A stretch of DNA of 64,000 nt from contig VTPC01001902.1 in NCBI GenBank assembly GCA_011009095.1, positions 228,397-292,396 on the forward strand. The letters run 5' to 3'. The notes below the pieces were generated by a model. That model was not told the origin of the DNA and did no database searches. It saw nothing but the letters and a program-made list of their open reading frames with translations. This document shows positions 24,013 through 35,806 of this stretch, piece after piece; within the stretch, counting starts at the first letter, position 1, and the number at the start of each line of letters is the position of its first letter. Origin of the DNA: Ignelater luminosus. Its lineage: Eukaryota > Arthropoda > Insecta > Coleoptera > Elateridae. A program made the position numbers and the translations under genes.

Positions 24013-25381
24013 ATCAGACAGGACAGAGTGCAATTAATTGAGCTAGGACGTTTTAAATCGGAATTCAAGAATTAGCTCCCACCAACAATGACGCGTACGG
24101 AGTAGGCGGGTCATACCGCGCACGGGCCGAATCACAAGTAATGTAATGCATGCGTTGCAACAGCTTCTGCGTGTGCGAGCCTGATTGGAGGCAAAAACCT
24201 AAAAAGTCCTAGCGCAAGTAATTAATTTTATTTGGAATTGTCACTGCATTACGTTATTACTTACACAACAAGACATCAATAATTACTTTTTTCTAAAATT
24301 TAAATTTTAATAACCTCAAAATAAGCGGAGCGGAGAAAAGAATTGTTTTATTATTGCATTCAATTTGCGATCGTCTTTTGTTTGGTATCGGTACTTTATG
24401 TGATTATCATGTCACATCAATTGGCTTTGTTAAATTAGTTGTCACAAAATTTAACGCCTCTTGGTTGATGAAAATCGCAAATTACTGAAATAATTGGCCT
24501 AAAAGTTTTAAATGAAACACCCTGTATATCTATCATTTTTACAATAGATCCATATCCTCCATATACATAACTACTACAATATAATCTTTGGCGCTTTGGC
24601 TCCATGTTTTTACAGGAAAGCAATAAACCGTTTATTACCGTTTACTTTAAAGAAATAAAGATCAGGTATCTGTTTCATTGGATTTTTATAAAAATGACTT
24701 GTCAGCAGACAACGAGCACGTCATTCATAGTCCTTTTTTTATTCCTCCATTTTTAAATCAACATGAAAAATAATTTTACTATTTCTACGTTATCTCATAA
24801 GACCTTTTTGATAGTTTGGTATTATAGAAACAGTTATCTCAGTTATAAATGTTCTTTTAACTTTGTCTACTTAACTTAAGATCTAGTACCTACTTGCCAT
24901 ACTAAAGTATAATACAAGGAATTCGGAAGGTCATTAAAAAAATTAAAGATGAGTTGCAGGTAATTATTACAAAAATGCTTAGTAACTAATAATAAAATGT
25001 GATGTAATGTTAGGTACATCTGTGAGAATGGAACAATAAAAGTTTCACGATATCTTTTTGGTTACATTTCGTAATTCTGTCCTTTTAAATAACATTGGTT
25101 ATAATGGGTGTTATTTTCTCTCCGCTAGTACTAATATCTTAATATTAATCAAAATTGGATTTTATTTTAATAATTTAATTTTCGTGCTAAAATACACATT
25201 CCTTATTGGGTAGTACTGAATAACCCGCATGACCTTATCAAGGTGAAGAGATAGTCGCTCTAAACTTATTTCTTCGTTCGTTTCAACATAGGCAAAGTTC
25301 GCCTTTGGTTGCGTGCATTTTTTATGTTCCCATTTAACCTATATAATTTAACGTCGGAATTTTAGAGGTCTTAGTATCCTA
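24013..25381. other. Upstream region of transaldolase
   Basis: No gene recognised. ATGAAACACCCTGTATAT at about 24512-24529 is the typical right end of a mariner-type element, but I found no matching left end. The transaldolase promoter/5' UTR presumably lies within the last few hundred bases. No clear core promoter was identified. Confidence 0.4.
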
Positions 25382-28122
25382 ATGTCCGAACCACAGTGCA
25401 AAAGGAACAAAATGGCAAATTCGTTGGAGCAATTAAAAGCATTCACAACTGTTGTCGCAGATACAGGCGATTTTGAAGGTACCAAAAACCACTTGTTGCA
25501 TTTCTGTACATCTATAAATAACTTTTTTATATTTACTATTTATGCATATTTTGCCACTTTGCCTTGCAACTAAATTAATTACAGCTATGAAAAACTACAA
25601 GCCTACAGATGCAACAACAAACCCCTCACTTATATTAGCTGCTGCAAATCTACCTCAATACAAACCTCTTATACAAAAAGCCGTTCGTTATGGTGATAAA
25701 ATTGGTGGAAATGAAGATGAAAAAGTAGCAGCAGCTATGGATATGTTATGTGTATTGTTTGGTATTGAAATTCTTAAAATTGTGCCTGGTCGTGTTTCAA
25801 CAGAAGTTGATGCAAGGTGATTGCTAGCAGTTTTTTAGTTGCGTTAAATATATTTTTATTGTATTATTAGATTGTCATTTAATAAAGAAGCAAGTATTCT
25901 CAAGGCACAACGCTTAATTCAGTTATATGAAGATGAAGGCATTGGAAAAGAACGTATATTGATCAAACTAGCATCAACATGGGAAGGAATTCAAGCAGCC
26001 AAGTAAAGTTATAATTATTTATACAAGTTGTGTTAGCATTCATTATATTTTTTGTAGGGAGTTGGAACAGAAACATGGAATTCATTGTAACTTGACTTTG
26101 TTGTTTTCTTTTGCTCAAGCAGTTGCATGCGCAGAAGCAGGGGTGACCTTGATTTCACCATTTGTAGGTCGTATTTTGGATTGGTATGTTGCCAACACAG
26201 AAAAGAAATCATATTCTGGCGAAGAAGATCCTGGTGTGATTTCTGTTACTAAAATCTATAATTACTACAAGAAATTCAATTATAAAACTGTTGTTATGGG
26301 TGCTTCTTTTAGGAATGTTGGTAAGTTTGCAGTCTTGTCGAAATTCATAAATCAACAGGTGGCGCTACTGCGCTAGATTTTGTATATATGGCTAAGGTTA
26401 TACAGAGGCAATTCTTGATGCTTTGTGGATGAATAATGCTCATTTGTTTTCCTCCTATCCCCTCCGCCCAAATAGGCTATTCTTCTGTTCTAAATGTCAT
26501 ACTATTCTGCCACATTTGGAGCTATGACTTTAAAAAGATGCCCTAATCTAGCGTTTGTAACCTTAAATACAGCAGAAAAAGAGGTGAACAACTGTAGCCA
26601 GTGTCGTCAGAACTGACAATAGATATCCAAATATAATGATTTTACAACTTTTTGACTGTTTCTGACGAGCTTCAACAGTGCTGTTCACTATTCACACTAA
26701 GTTTCCTGTGTAATGTGAAAACCTACTAACTCAAGAGTTGCTAGGTTTTAACTATGTAGACACATATGAATTCTATATGTCACAAGCTTTCTGTTGGTAT
26801 ATTTGATTTCTCCCTAAGATGTATATAACCAGAGATACAGATATATAAATCTCAGTTAACTAACATTACTGTTTTGCTAAAACTTGGAAACAAAATGTTA
26901 ATTATCTTGAAACTTACAAAAACTGAGTTACTAGGTTTTAAGGACGTTCCCAAGAAACAGGCGCTGTTTCTTTTGTTCCGTCGCATATGCACAGAAATAA
27001 AAAAATTATATGTAATAATATTATTAATAATAAAAAAATGTTACATTCTTACACTAATCGAGACATGAGTTATTTACATTGGGTTTTAGTGTTTTGGAGT
27101 ATTTTTCGAGGTTACATATATATTTGACATTTTTAACAGAGCATAAACAATGACTTCGGATTACAAAATGGTAGCTTTAGGAAGAATGAATACCGCTTGC
27201 TATAATTTTTTTTACAGAAAAGTATTTGTCATATTTTCAATCGATCATTCTCAGTTTTTCAAAAAATCCTAAGAAGATTACCGTTGTTTTATCATAAAAC
27301 ATCCATTTCAACATAGTTCGGTGTATGGTTCCTATGTTAAAAATGCAAATTTTAACAGCCAAAATCTACAAATTTAGTACCGCAAGGGGTATTGAAACTT
27401 TTCTTATGTATAAAGAACATTAATAAGTATATATATTCAAATTTTCAAGAAAATCTGAATTCGGTATCTAGGTATGTTTGCTTGTGAACGTCCTTAATAT
27501 TGCATGGGAGAAGTGTAAGGTGCAAAGTAAGTGAACAAAGCTTTAATCAGTACCATTTGTTTTTATAAAAGGCAAAACTTGATGTGACAGTTAATTAACC
27601 CCAAAATCAAACTTAATTCACTGGGTATAGTAAATATGTCAATGTCAACATGATAAGATCAATCATTTATGGTTTACCTGGTATTTCATATAAGTAAATA
27701 TACAAATTAGAAAACAAATTAATTTTTTTCCATTAATGGATTTTAAATAGGTACTGTTGGTACATAGATAAATTCAATGTTTCATTTCGAATTCATATTC
27801 GTATTCAAGTCATCCACTTCAGTATCTACTAAATTAATTATATATTTCAGAGGAAGTAAAAGCTTTAGCTGGTTGTGATCTTTTAACTATCAGCCCAAAA
27901 CTTCTTGGAGAACTAGAAGCAAGCAGTGACACAGTTACAAGAAAATTATCTAAAGACACTGCTGCAAAACAACAGTTGGAAAAGGTCCATTTAGATGAAG
28001 CTCAATTTCGCTGGCTTCAAAATGAAGACATTATGGCTACAGACAAATTATCAGATGGCATTCGAAAATTTGCAGCAGATGCTATTAAACTTGAAAACAT
28101 TTTGAGAGAACTTCTTAAATAG
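25382..28122 (+). CDS. TALDO1: Transaldolase (331 aa, 5 exons)
   Basis: Cytosolic enzyme of the non-oxidative pentose phosphate pathway. It transfers a dihydroxyacetone unit from sedoheptulose-7-phosphate to glyceraldehyde-3-phosphate. Exons: 25382-25478, 25585-25816, 25871-26002, 26058-26320 and 27851-28122, all GT-AG and in phase. Conserved blocks include VVADTGDF (catalytic Asp at about residue 27), [30 protein letters not shown], and [14 protein letters not shown]. The Lys of that last block (about residue 142) forms the Schiff base. [14 protein letters not shown]-like residues and the C-terminal [13 protein letters not shown] follow. Length is close to the roughly 335 aa of animal enzymes. 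The last intron (26321-27850) is much larger than the others and carries a TTAA-flanked MITE. Canonical AATAAA lies 62 bp past the stop. The ATG is the start that matches the family N-terminus; a second ATG ten codons in is also possible. Confidence 0.96.
26942..27493. mobile_element. MITE in transaldolase intron 4, TTAA-flanked
   Basis: The ends are GGACGTTCCCAAG and, reversed from the right, GGACGTTCACAAG (12 of 13 identical). Both are flanked by TTAA (26938-26941 and 27494-27497). The interior of 552 bp lacks coding capacity. TTAA is the piggyBac target, but these ends differ from the CCCTTCG ends of the MITE at 5682-6119, so this is a different family. Confidence 0.6.
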
Positions 28123-28184
28123 GTTTCTCCAACATACCTTTTATTTTTGTATTTGACAGTGTGAAATAGAAAATGTAAAATTGT

Positions 28185-28190
28185 AATAAA
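28185..28190 (+). promoter_or_regulatory. Poly(A) signal of transaldolase
   Basis: Canonical AATAAA 62 bp after the TAG stop of transaldolase, on the same strand. Confidence 0.6.
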
Positions 28191-29453
28191 GTTATGTTAG
28201 ATTTGCTTATTGCTGAATAACTAATTATTTGCTTATAAGTTAATACATTTTGGTTTTGTTGTTAACCTTATTATTGGTGATCTCAAAAAATTGTAAGAAG
28301 TGTTGGTTTTTAAAATAAAAATAGTAATTTGTATTTTAATTTTATTTATGTTACCTTGGATACAAATTTAAGATTTAGAGTAAAAAAGAAAATTCTCTGG
28401 AAACAATTGAAACCTTTTGTGTTTGTAATGTTAATTATGATCCTGACTGTTGAAACTTGCTCAGCACTGCTGAGTAAATTGACAATCGATAGGACTGTAC
28501 ATTTGTATATGATCATAGAGGAATTAATATTTATTTTCTCTATGATACAATGCAATGTAAAGAGATGGACTGAGGTATGTTTGTTGAGGCATTATCCTAA
28601 AGGTCAAGCATCTTAATAATATGATATACTGAGAAAAAATACCACTCACCTTTTTTTAACGATAACAATTTCTCTTCCACTGAAGTATATTAAAATTTGT
28701 TTAATTAATTTAAAATATATTATTTTGGGATCAGGGCCAAAAATCCTTGATAATTAGGCTACTGCAGTGCCCTGTCCAGTCTACCTTTATGTCTTGTCAT
28801 TGCAGCAATGATGAACATCTTAAAACTAAGAGGGGCATTGAATATTTGCGTTCTTGTTTAAAAACAATCATTGTGGAATATAAATAAAATAAAACTAATC
28901 CTTGAGCCATTGTCATTGTTCTTGCTTATTACCACCAACATTGTACAGCTGATACTGTCCTAATTTGAGTTTTTAATTTGATGAATTTGGCACGTCTTCT
29001 GGTTTTCAAAGATATAGGGATAACAGCCAAATGCATTAATATGGTGTGATTTATTTTCTACCATTTGCTATTTTAAAATAGATAGCTGGTTGGCGAGTAT
29101 AGTACATAGTATTATTAATACCTAACAATATAGGGATTTTTTGACCCCTTATTTTATAAATAAATCGCGGTTTTGTAATTTAAATCTTTTCAAATATATT
29201 TAGATCACGCGCAGGAAAAGTGACGGGTAATGCACGTGAAATGCTTGGATCATCCATGTGTCTGTAATCTACCTTAATTTAAAATTTTTATGTAATAAAT
29301 TACACTGATAAAATTTAAACAAGAATATGACGCACGTCATAAATATGGTGAGTAGTTCGATTATAAAAGCTAATTGGTAATGAGTGTTCTTGACGGTAAT
29401 GCTAGGTTATAATACTGCATGTTGATCGTTGAATAATTGATAATTGGGAAACA
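28191..29453. other. Intergenic between transaldolase and CYB5R
   Basis: No additional gene recognised. The overlapping opposite-strand open frames around 28330-28616 carry no family motif. The CYB5R promoter and 5' UTR should lie near the right end. Confidence 0.4.
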
Positions 29454-32400
29454 ATGACTGGATTTGTTGAATTATTGCAAGAAGATAAGGTAATTAATTG
29501 ATTACAATACATGTAGACATTTATATTTGTATTAGATGCAAATATATTTATTTTAAAGGTAGGGCTTATTATGGTTATGTTTTTCATAAAACTTTAAAAT
29601 ATATATTAGTAAAGTGATTAATGTGATTATTATTAAAAAGAAAGGGCTGGGAGGTTTATAATTTGAAACTTTTAGATTTTAGATTAGTTGTTACTACTGT
29701 GATAAGTCTTGAAACATCACTGGGGTTGTAACTGTTGTAATCGATGAAACATATATTTTTGCAGTTTAAAGATTTAAATAGGCACAGTCAACTAGATGCA
29801 AGTATTTTATGAAAGGGGATGTACTCATTTATTAGTCATTGCATTTTAAGATATTCTTATCGATTTGGCCTTAACAAAAAAAGAAGTTTCTAAAATAATA
29901 ATTATTGTCCATGATAAAGCACATTTATGTTATGTGGAAGGTGAAACTTGCAATTTTTACATTGTTAGTTATCCTCATAATATTTTACAGTGTTAGTTAT
30001 CCTCATAACTTTATCAGAATGCATTGAAAAGCTATTTTGTATGTAAACAGTTGTTAAAAATCAAGGCTCATAAACAGAACTGTACAGTATTTGAAATACC
30101 TCTTTTTTAATTTTTATTTCAAATACAAATTTCAAACTACGCTTTGAAAATAATGCAAAATGCCAGTTTTCTTTACTCTTTTTGAATTGGAATATAATGA
30201 GTATTTTGTATTTTAAATATACAATGTGTCCAGTTTAAAATGATCTACATAGGGATATTGGAAACGGTAATAGATACAAGGTTGGTTAAATAGGGAAAAA
30301 GTTTCGTATTTATATGCCAATAAATAATCCATGGTTATATTAACAAATATCTGCCCCGTTTCAAAGGTACAGGGTGAAAACCAAAAAAGTGCATTTTCTA
30401 AAATCCTGATTCATTTATTTGTTATTAGAGATAAATGTACAATATTTTCAGAAACTAAATAGCGACTGATGAGAATTTCAAAAACGACTTCAAAAGAATG
30501 CTAGGCCTTCTAGATTTCACATACTCGTATCCAACTTTTGTTTTTCTTATGGGCGTCATATTGAATTTTTACATTTTTAAAATTGTCATAAAAAGAGCTT
30601 ATCAACCATGTACAATATGACTATGTTTAAAGAAGAAAAAGTACAAGAAAATACAAAATTAAGATTTAACCATAGTAGGCCTTGAGGTTTCTAAATAATA
30701 ATTTGCAAACAAATGAGTGAGTGAGTGAGGCAGCAGATTAGATAGGGATTTAATGTCTGGATAGGTATAATTGGTAGTCACCATTGGACCGTTTTTCTTC
30801 AATGAATTTATTAAATGTTTTCGGATACCGCTGCATTTCCATGACACATTCCATGAAAAAAATGCATATCAGCATATTCCCGACTAGTATACTCCATTAT
30901 TTTTATTATTAACTACTATTGATAATAATAACAACAACACTATCTGATACAAATCATGATGATAACTACAGCAACTTACTACTCACTAATTGTTTGACAG
31001 AATTTGTTTGTTGTTATTTTGCATGGCAACTAGATGTGAGTTGCATTCAGTTTTTCCTCATTATCTCAGTAACCCTTGAGAATTGGACATGTGTGTGTTT
31101 GATTTTTTTTTACTCCAAATCACCTATCTAATGAGTCCCTAGAGTTGTCTCCACACCTTTTGAACCACCCTGTATAAGTGTATAAAGGTAAAGATTAGGC
31201 ATAATAGTAAAACAAGTTGTAATATCGTCCAATGTCCTTGTCCAAAAGAGGATGAGACATCTTCAATTCATAATATTCCACAACTCAAAAGTTGCCGTTC
31301 CTTTACTTTTCCTCAATTTTTGGGTTGAAGCATACACAGGATTTCTGAAGACTTTTGATGTGTTGTTGTATGATAGCTAAAGTGTATGTGTATAAAAAAT
31401 CAGCCTTCATTAAATTATTGTAAAATATAATAAAAAGGACTTTCTTATGGTTTATTTGGATTTTGTAGAATTTATGGCATGAGCGACACTGAATGCTATA
31501 AACTTCTTACTTGTTCAAAAAGCTTCAGTTTACACTCTTCTTATACAGGGTGGCTGAAAAATCGTTCACTAGCCTATGACTATTTTATTTTTAAAGATAT
31601 GAGAAAAATTCAAAGGTGAAAGTTGTTTGATGTAATAAGCGGCATAATATTATGCATTGAAAGAAAACTCAATGCCTACTGTTTTTGCATAACATTAACT
31701 AACTTTAATTGTTTAAATGGAACACCCTGTATATTTTTCAAAATTCTGAATACACATGAAATACTCTTCTCAACCATATAACATACTTAACGATTTTCTT
31801 GAGATCTTGGCGTGCAAGATCTCCCGATTTATCAATTCTGGATTACTTCTTATGGGACTTTTTAAAAAATCATGTTTATGTAACTCCATCAGCAAGTCTC
31901 ATTGAGTTGAAAACTAAATTTTTCTGCTCTGGGAATTAAATTATGCCTAGCGTGTTGTAACATTTCTGGCGTAACTAATGCTATAGGTGCAAAACTTGTA
32001 TTTTTCAACTCATTGAGACTTGCTGATGGAGTTACATAAACATGATCTTTTAAAAAGCCCCATGAGAAGTAATCTAGAATTGATAAATTGGGGGATCTTG
32101 CAGGCCAAATCCTCAAGAAAATCGTTGGGTTTGTTATATGGTTGAAAAGAGAATTTCAGGTGTATTCAGAATTTTGAAAGATATACAGGGTGTTCCCTTT
32201 AAACAATTAAAGTTAGTTGATGTTATGCGAAAACAGTAGGCGTTGAGTTTCACCTTTGCATTTTGTTTATATCTTTAAAAATAAAATAGGGCTAGTGAAC
32301 GATTTTTCAGCCACCCTGTATAAGTAACTATTATAAGTAGGTACTCGAGTTAAAGAAAATAATGAAATTTCTGAACTTGGCCTACTTACAATGATAGATT

Positions 32401-35400
32401 GATGTTAGACTAAATTAAGTTTAATTAAGTGAAATATAATACAAAAAGAGAAACGAAATTGATAACAGTGAACTAGCAACAAAAACAATTTTACAAGAGA
32501 TGTTCAAAATGCTCTGATTTAACTTCCTGGCAATGAAACAACCTTGAGTGGAAATTTTACAATAAATTTTGCAAAGAATCATGAAGAATTGCTCGCAACT
32601 CATTTTGGACCCGTTCTTAAGTTCATTTGTGTCTCTGGGGTTGATTGATAACGCGATTTTCTAAATTCCCCACAGAAAAAAATGAAATCTGGCAATCATG
32701 TAGGTTACTCAATTGCACCCTTTTTCCTAATCTAATTTACTGGGAAATCTTCCTGCAACACCTCTATGACAGACTGACAGTAGTGCGGTGGCCCACCATT
32801 GTGTTGGAAAAACATGTTTCTATTGTTTTATTGCCAAGAAGTTAACAGAGTGTATTTTGAACACCTGTTGTAAAATTATGTTGCGTTTTTGTCGCCAGTT
32901 TGCTATTATCAATTATAAAATAATTTCAAATTGTTTTCTTAGTTCCATTGTCACTGCCGTTTTACAGGTAATTCGATTTTTATAAAAATTGATAATGAAA
33001 TCCTTGACAAAGAATAGCGATAGTCTTCAAAACTTTACGAGATAAGTATAGCAACTCTTAAATATCAATGAATTTTCATTGAAAATCCCTATCGAAATAG
33101 TGGGTCATATATAGGGTGTTCTATTTAAAGAGATTCAAGGTGGCAGCCTTACGAAAAAATAGTTGAAGAAATTTTTAAATTCCCTTCTTAAAACATGACA
33201 AAAAATGGATACTTTAAGTTCCTCAAATTTTATCTGCCTATTTCTAACCGTTTTTGCAGGAAAAATATATTTCCATACTTTTTAGCAAATCTAGGAACTC
33301 TATACAACTCTTCTGACTCCTGAAAACGTGACTATGTTCTGAATAGATTTTGCCCTCAGACTTTGGAGTTAATCCTGAACACACTCTATATCAAACATTC
33401 GAAAGATATTTTGATTTTTCTCTTATAAATTGAGCCGATTGGGCACTTGTAGGAAAAACGTAGTTCATAACAAGTACAAGAAGGTGATTCTAGTCTTGTA
33501 CTTGGGAATTGCCTTTAAATTATGTAATGCAAAACTAGCTTGTTTTTAATCCCACCCTCCCCCTTGTAACATACCTGTAACACAACTCTGAAACTCCTCT
33601 CCTTAAATTTTAAAAACCGTTAAGTCATGTGACCCTTGTCACAAAACGCTGCATTGTGTAAATATTTTTGCAGACTTACTAGAATTACAGCTTCATATGC
33701 TTGTTATGAAAATCATTACTGTCTCATTAAAAAGATTAACTTGCAAACTGCAATAACTTTGAAATTACCAATTTTTTTAAGCATATTATTATACAGTGCG
33801 TTTGTTTTAAAATAGGGCATAGGATGTTGTCCTGCTAACTTTTGTTTTAGGAAGTTTTGTAATAAGCAACTAGTTTTAATTGTCCAACAATTTTTGTGCT
33901 CTACAAAACTAGGAACAAAAGTAAAAACAGAATAAAAGTTGATTTAAGGTTTTATAATTTCTAATATAATCTGACTGTAATGGAACTGAACCATCTGGAT
34001 GCAAGGTTGCAAAATTAATTTCATTTTCACACCTTTACTATTTCTACAATTCTACATGTTCTTCAGTTGTATAAACGGATATTTTTCTTTTCCAATTAAA
34101 ACTTTTCTTACATGAATTTTACATTGACAGATGAAACTTCATAATGAAATCATTACTAAGTAAATAGTATAATTTAATTTCTATCAGCAGTTTTATTGAG
34201 TAGAAACTATTAAAGTGGCAATTTTAAAGTTGAAAGTTTATTGCAAAACAAAATTTAGTTGTTATTCTTCTAAAAGCAAAAGTTAGCAGAGGGTACAAAT
34301 TTCAAGATGTAAAATTCTATGACCTGTGTTAAAACAGATAGGGGGCATAATAACATAATTAGCAATTTATTAACATGCCCACCAGGCACTCAATCTTTAT
34401 AGTTTGCGTATCTTACTTAAGATGTTCAGTATTGTAATGTTGATTACTTGGAATAACATTATAATATTACTTAACGTAATTTCCATTTGTAGGTGTTACC
34501 TATCGCCTTAGGCGTGGGAATCGTAATTACATCAGCTATTATTTATCATCTTTATTTTTCCAACAAAAAATCAAAATCTTCAAAAGGTAAACAAAATTTA
34601 TTTACTTAATTAAAATATACTAATTGAATATAAAATAAAGGTGATGGTAAGAAGTTAGTTCTACTGCAAGATCCTCAAGTTAAATACTCGATACCCTTAA
34701 TTGACAAAGATGTAGTAAGCCATGACACCAGACGCTTTAGATTTGGATTGCCTTCAAAAGAACATGTTCTTGGTAAATCAATAGAAAATATTATTGACAT
34801 TAATTAAAATTAGCTTTATGTAGGCCTTCCTGTGGGTCAGCACATCCATTTGTCAGCCAAAATTGGAGATGAATTGATCATAAGATCATACACTCCTGTA
34901 TCATCTGATGATGATCATGGATATGTTGATTTAGTTATTAAGGTACAAAACCTATGTTTTTAAGTTTCATCCTTATTTAAACAATCTAAACATATTTATA
35001 CCAGGTCTACTTCAAAAATGTGCATCCTAAATTCCCAGACGGTGGCAAAATGTCGCAGCATTTGGAAAGTTTAAAGCTTGGTGACACAATTGACATTCGT
35101 GGTCCTTCTGGTCGTCTCAATTATCTTGGCGATGGTCAATTTTCCGTTAAAAAACTTCGAAAAGATCCTCCACAACTGATTAAGGTTTCCAAAGTTGGCA
35201 TGATAGCAGGTGGTACAGGAATCACACCAATGTTGCAATTAATTAGACACATTGTAAAAGATCCATCTGATACAACCCAGCTAGCATTGCTGTTTGCGAA
35301 TCAGACAGAAAAAGATATATTAGTAAGGAGAGAATTGGAAGACGTCGCCAATAAACATCCTGAACAGTTTAAGTTGTGGTATACTCTGGATACACCTCCA

Positions 35401-35642
35401 ACAGGTAAATAGATGTCAATAATTCCAAACATAAAAATAATCTTTAACTGTTGATTGTTTATTTTTCAGATTGGAAATATAGCACTGGTTTTATAAATGA
35501 TGCAATGATTAAAGATCACCTGTTTCCACCTAGTTCTGATACATTAATAGTAATGTGTGGACCACCTCCTATGATCAATTTTGCATGTTTGCCAAGTCTT
35601 GATAGATTGGGTTATAATAAAGATTTGAACTTTGCATACTAA
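29454..35642 (+). CDS. CYB5R: NADH-cytochrome b5 reductase (317 aa, 6 exons)
   Basis: FAD enzyme that moves electrons from NADH to cytochrome b5 for fatty-acid desaturation, sterol synthesis and related reactions. Exons: 29454-29489, 34493-34586, 34641-34772, 34824-34942, 35005-35404 and 35470-35642; phases close. The N-terminus [12 protein letters not shown] leads into a membrane segment ([20 protein letters not shown]), so it is a tail-out, membrane-anchored form. FAD binding: [11 protein letters not shown] (human RPYTPISSDDD) and [19 protein letters not shown] binding: [16 protein letters not shown] and MCGPPPMI. The C-terminus NFAY corresponds to the aromatic-rich end of the family. The first exon is only 12 codons and lies about 5 kb upstream. 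I chose it because it supplies an in-phase ATG and a good donor (AAG|GTAATT), but it is the least certain part of the model. Intron 1 is filled with transposon DNA. AATAAA at 35724. Confidence 0.93.
30222..31172. mobile_element. Degenerate mariner-type element in CYB5R intron 1
   Basis: The left end after TA reads CAATGTGTCCAGTTTAAAA and the right end, reversed, reads CAGGGTGGTTCAAAAGG before TA. Only the outline of the ends is shared, so the pairing is tentative. The interior contains an open frame on the minus strand (30659-30847) without a clear transposase motif. Confidence 0.35.
31480..31545. repeat. Copy of a dispersed repeat also seen at 58611-58960
   Basis: TTGTTCAAAAAGCTTCAGTT followed by TACACTCTTCTTATA matches 58905-58945 (GTTCAAAAAGCTTCACTT and TACACTCTTGTTATA). 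The opening GGCATGAGCGACA resembles 58609-58622. The copy is cut at its TA by the foldback element that starts at 31546 and resumes at 32319 (TAAGTAACTATT). Confidence 0.65.
31546..32318. mobile_element. 773-bp foldback made of two opposed mariner transposase tails with matching outer modules
   Basis: The ends are CAGGGTGGCTGAAAAATCGT and its reverse complement, flanked by TA (31544-31545 and 32319-32320). Each arm starts with a 150-185 bp module that itself ends in an inward CACCCTGTA (left 31546-31728, and its mirror on the right). A piece of mariner-like transposase pointing to the centre follows. In the right arm (minus strand) it reads [18 protein letters not shown], then [17 protein letters not shown]. 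In the left arm the same region is more damaged ([14 protein letters not shown]-type readings around 31820-31860). About 80 bp at 31916-31994 is unpaired. It cannot make transposase. Confidence 0.8.
33113..33390. mobile_element. Possible MITE in CYB5R intron 1
   Basis: ATATAGGGTGTTC at about 33109-33121 and GAACACACTCTATAT near 33378-33392 form an imperfect inverted pair of the mariner-MITE type with AT-rich flanks. No coding content. Low certainty because the repeats are short. Confidence 0.3.
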
Positions 35643-35723
35643 AGGTCACACAAAAATGATGAAAATGGTTCATTCTATTTGTTTCATTGTATGAAGACAA
35701 ATAGTAATAGTAGTAATAATAAT

Positions 35724-35729
35724 AATAAA
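35724..35729 (+). promoter_or_regulatory. Poly(A) signal of CYB5R
   Basis: AATAAA inside an AAT-repeat tract, 82 bp after the TAA stop. Confidence 0.5.
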
Positions 35730-35806
35730 ACTAAGGATATTAAAAATAATATGCCTTTAATATCATATGTAGATACTCTTTGTTTAACTAAAAACTAATG
35801 AACATA

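Noticed and set aside
28329-28616. Overlapping opposite-strand open frames after transaldolase
   Set aside because: Composition is AT-driven, there is no family signature, and each frame mirrors the other.
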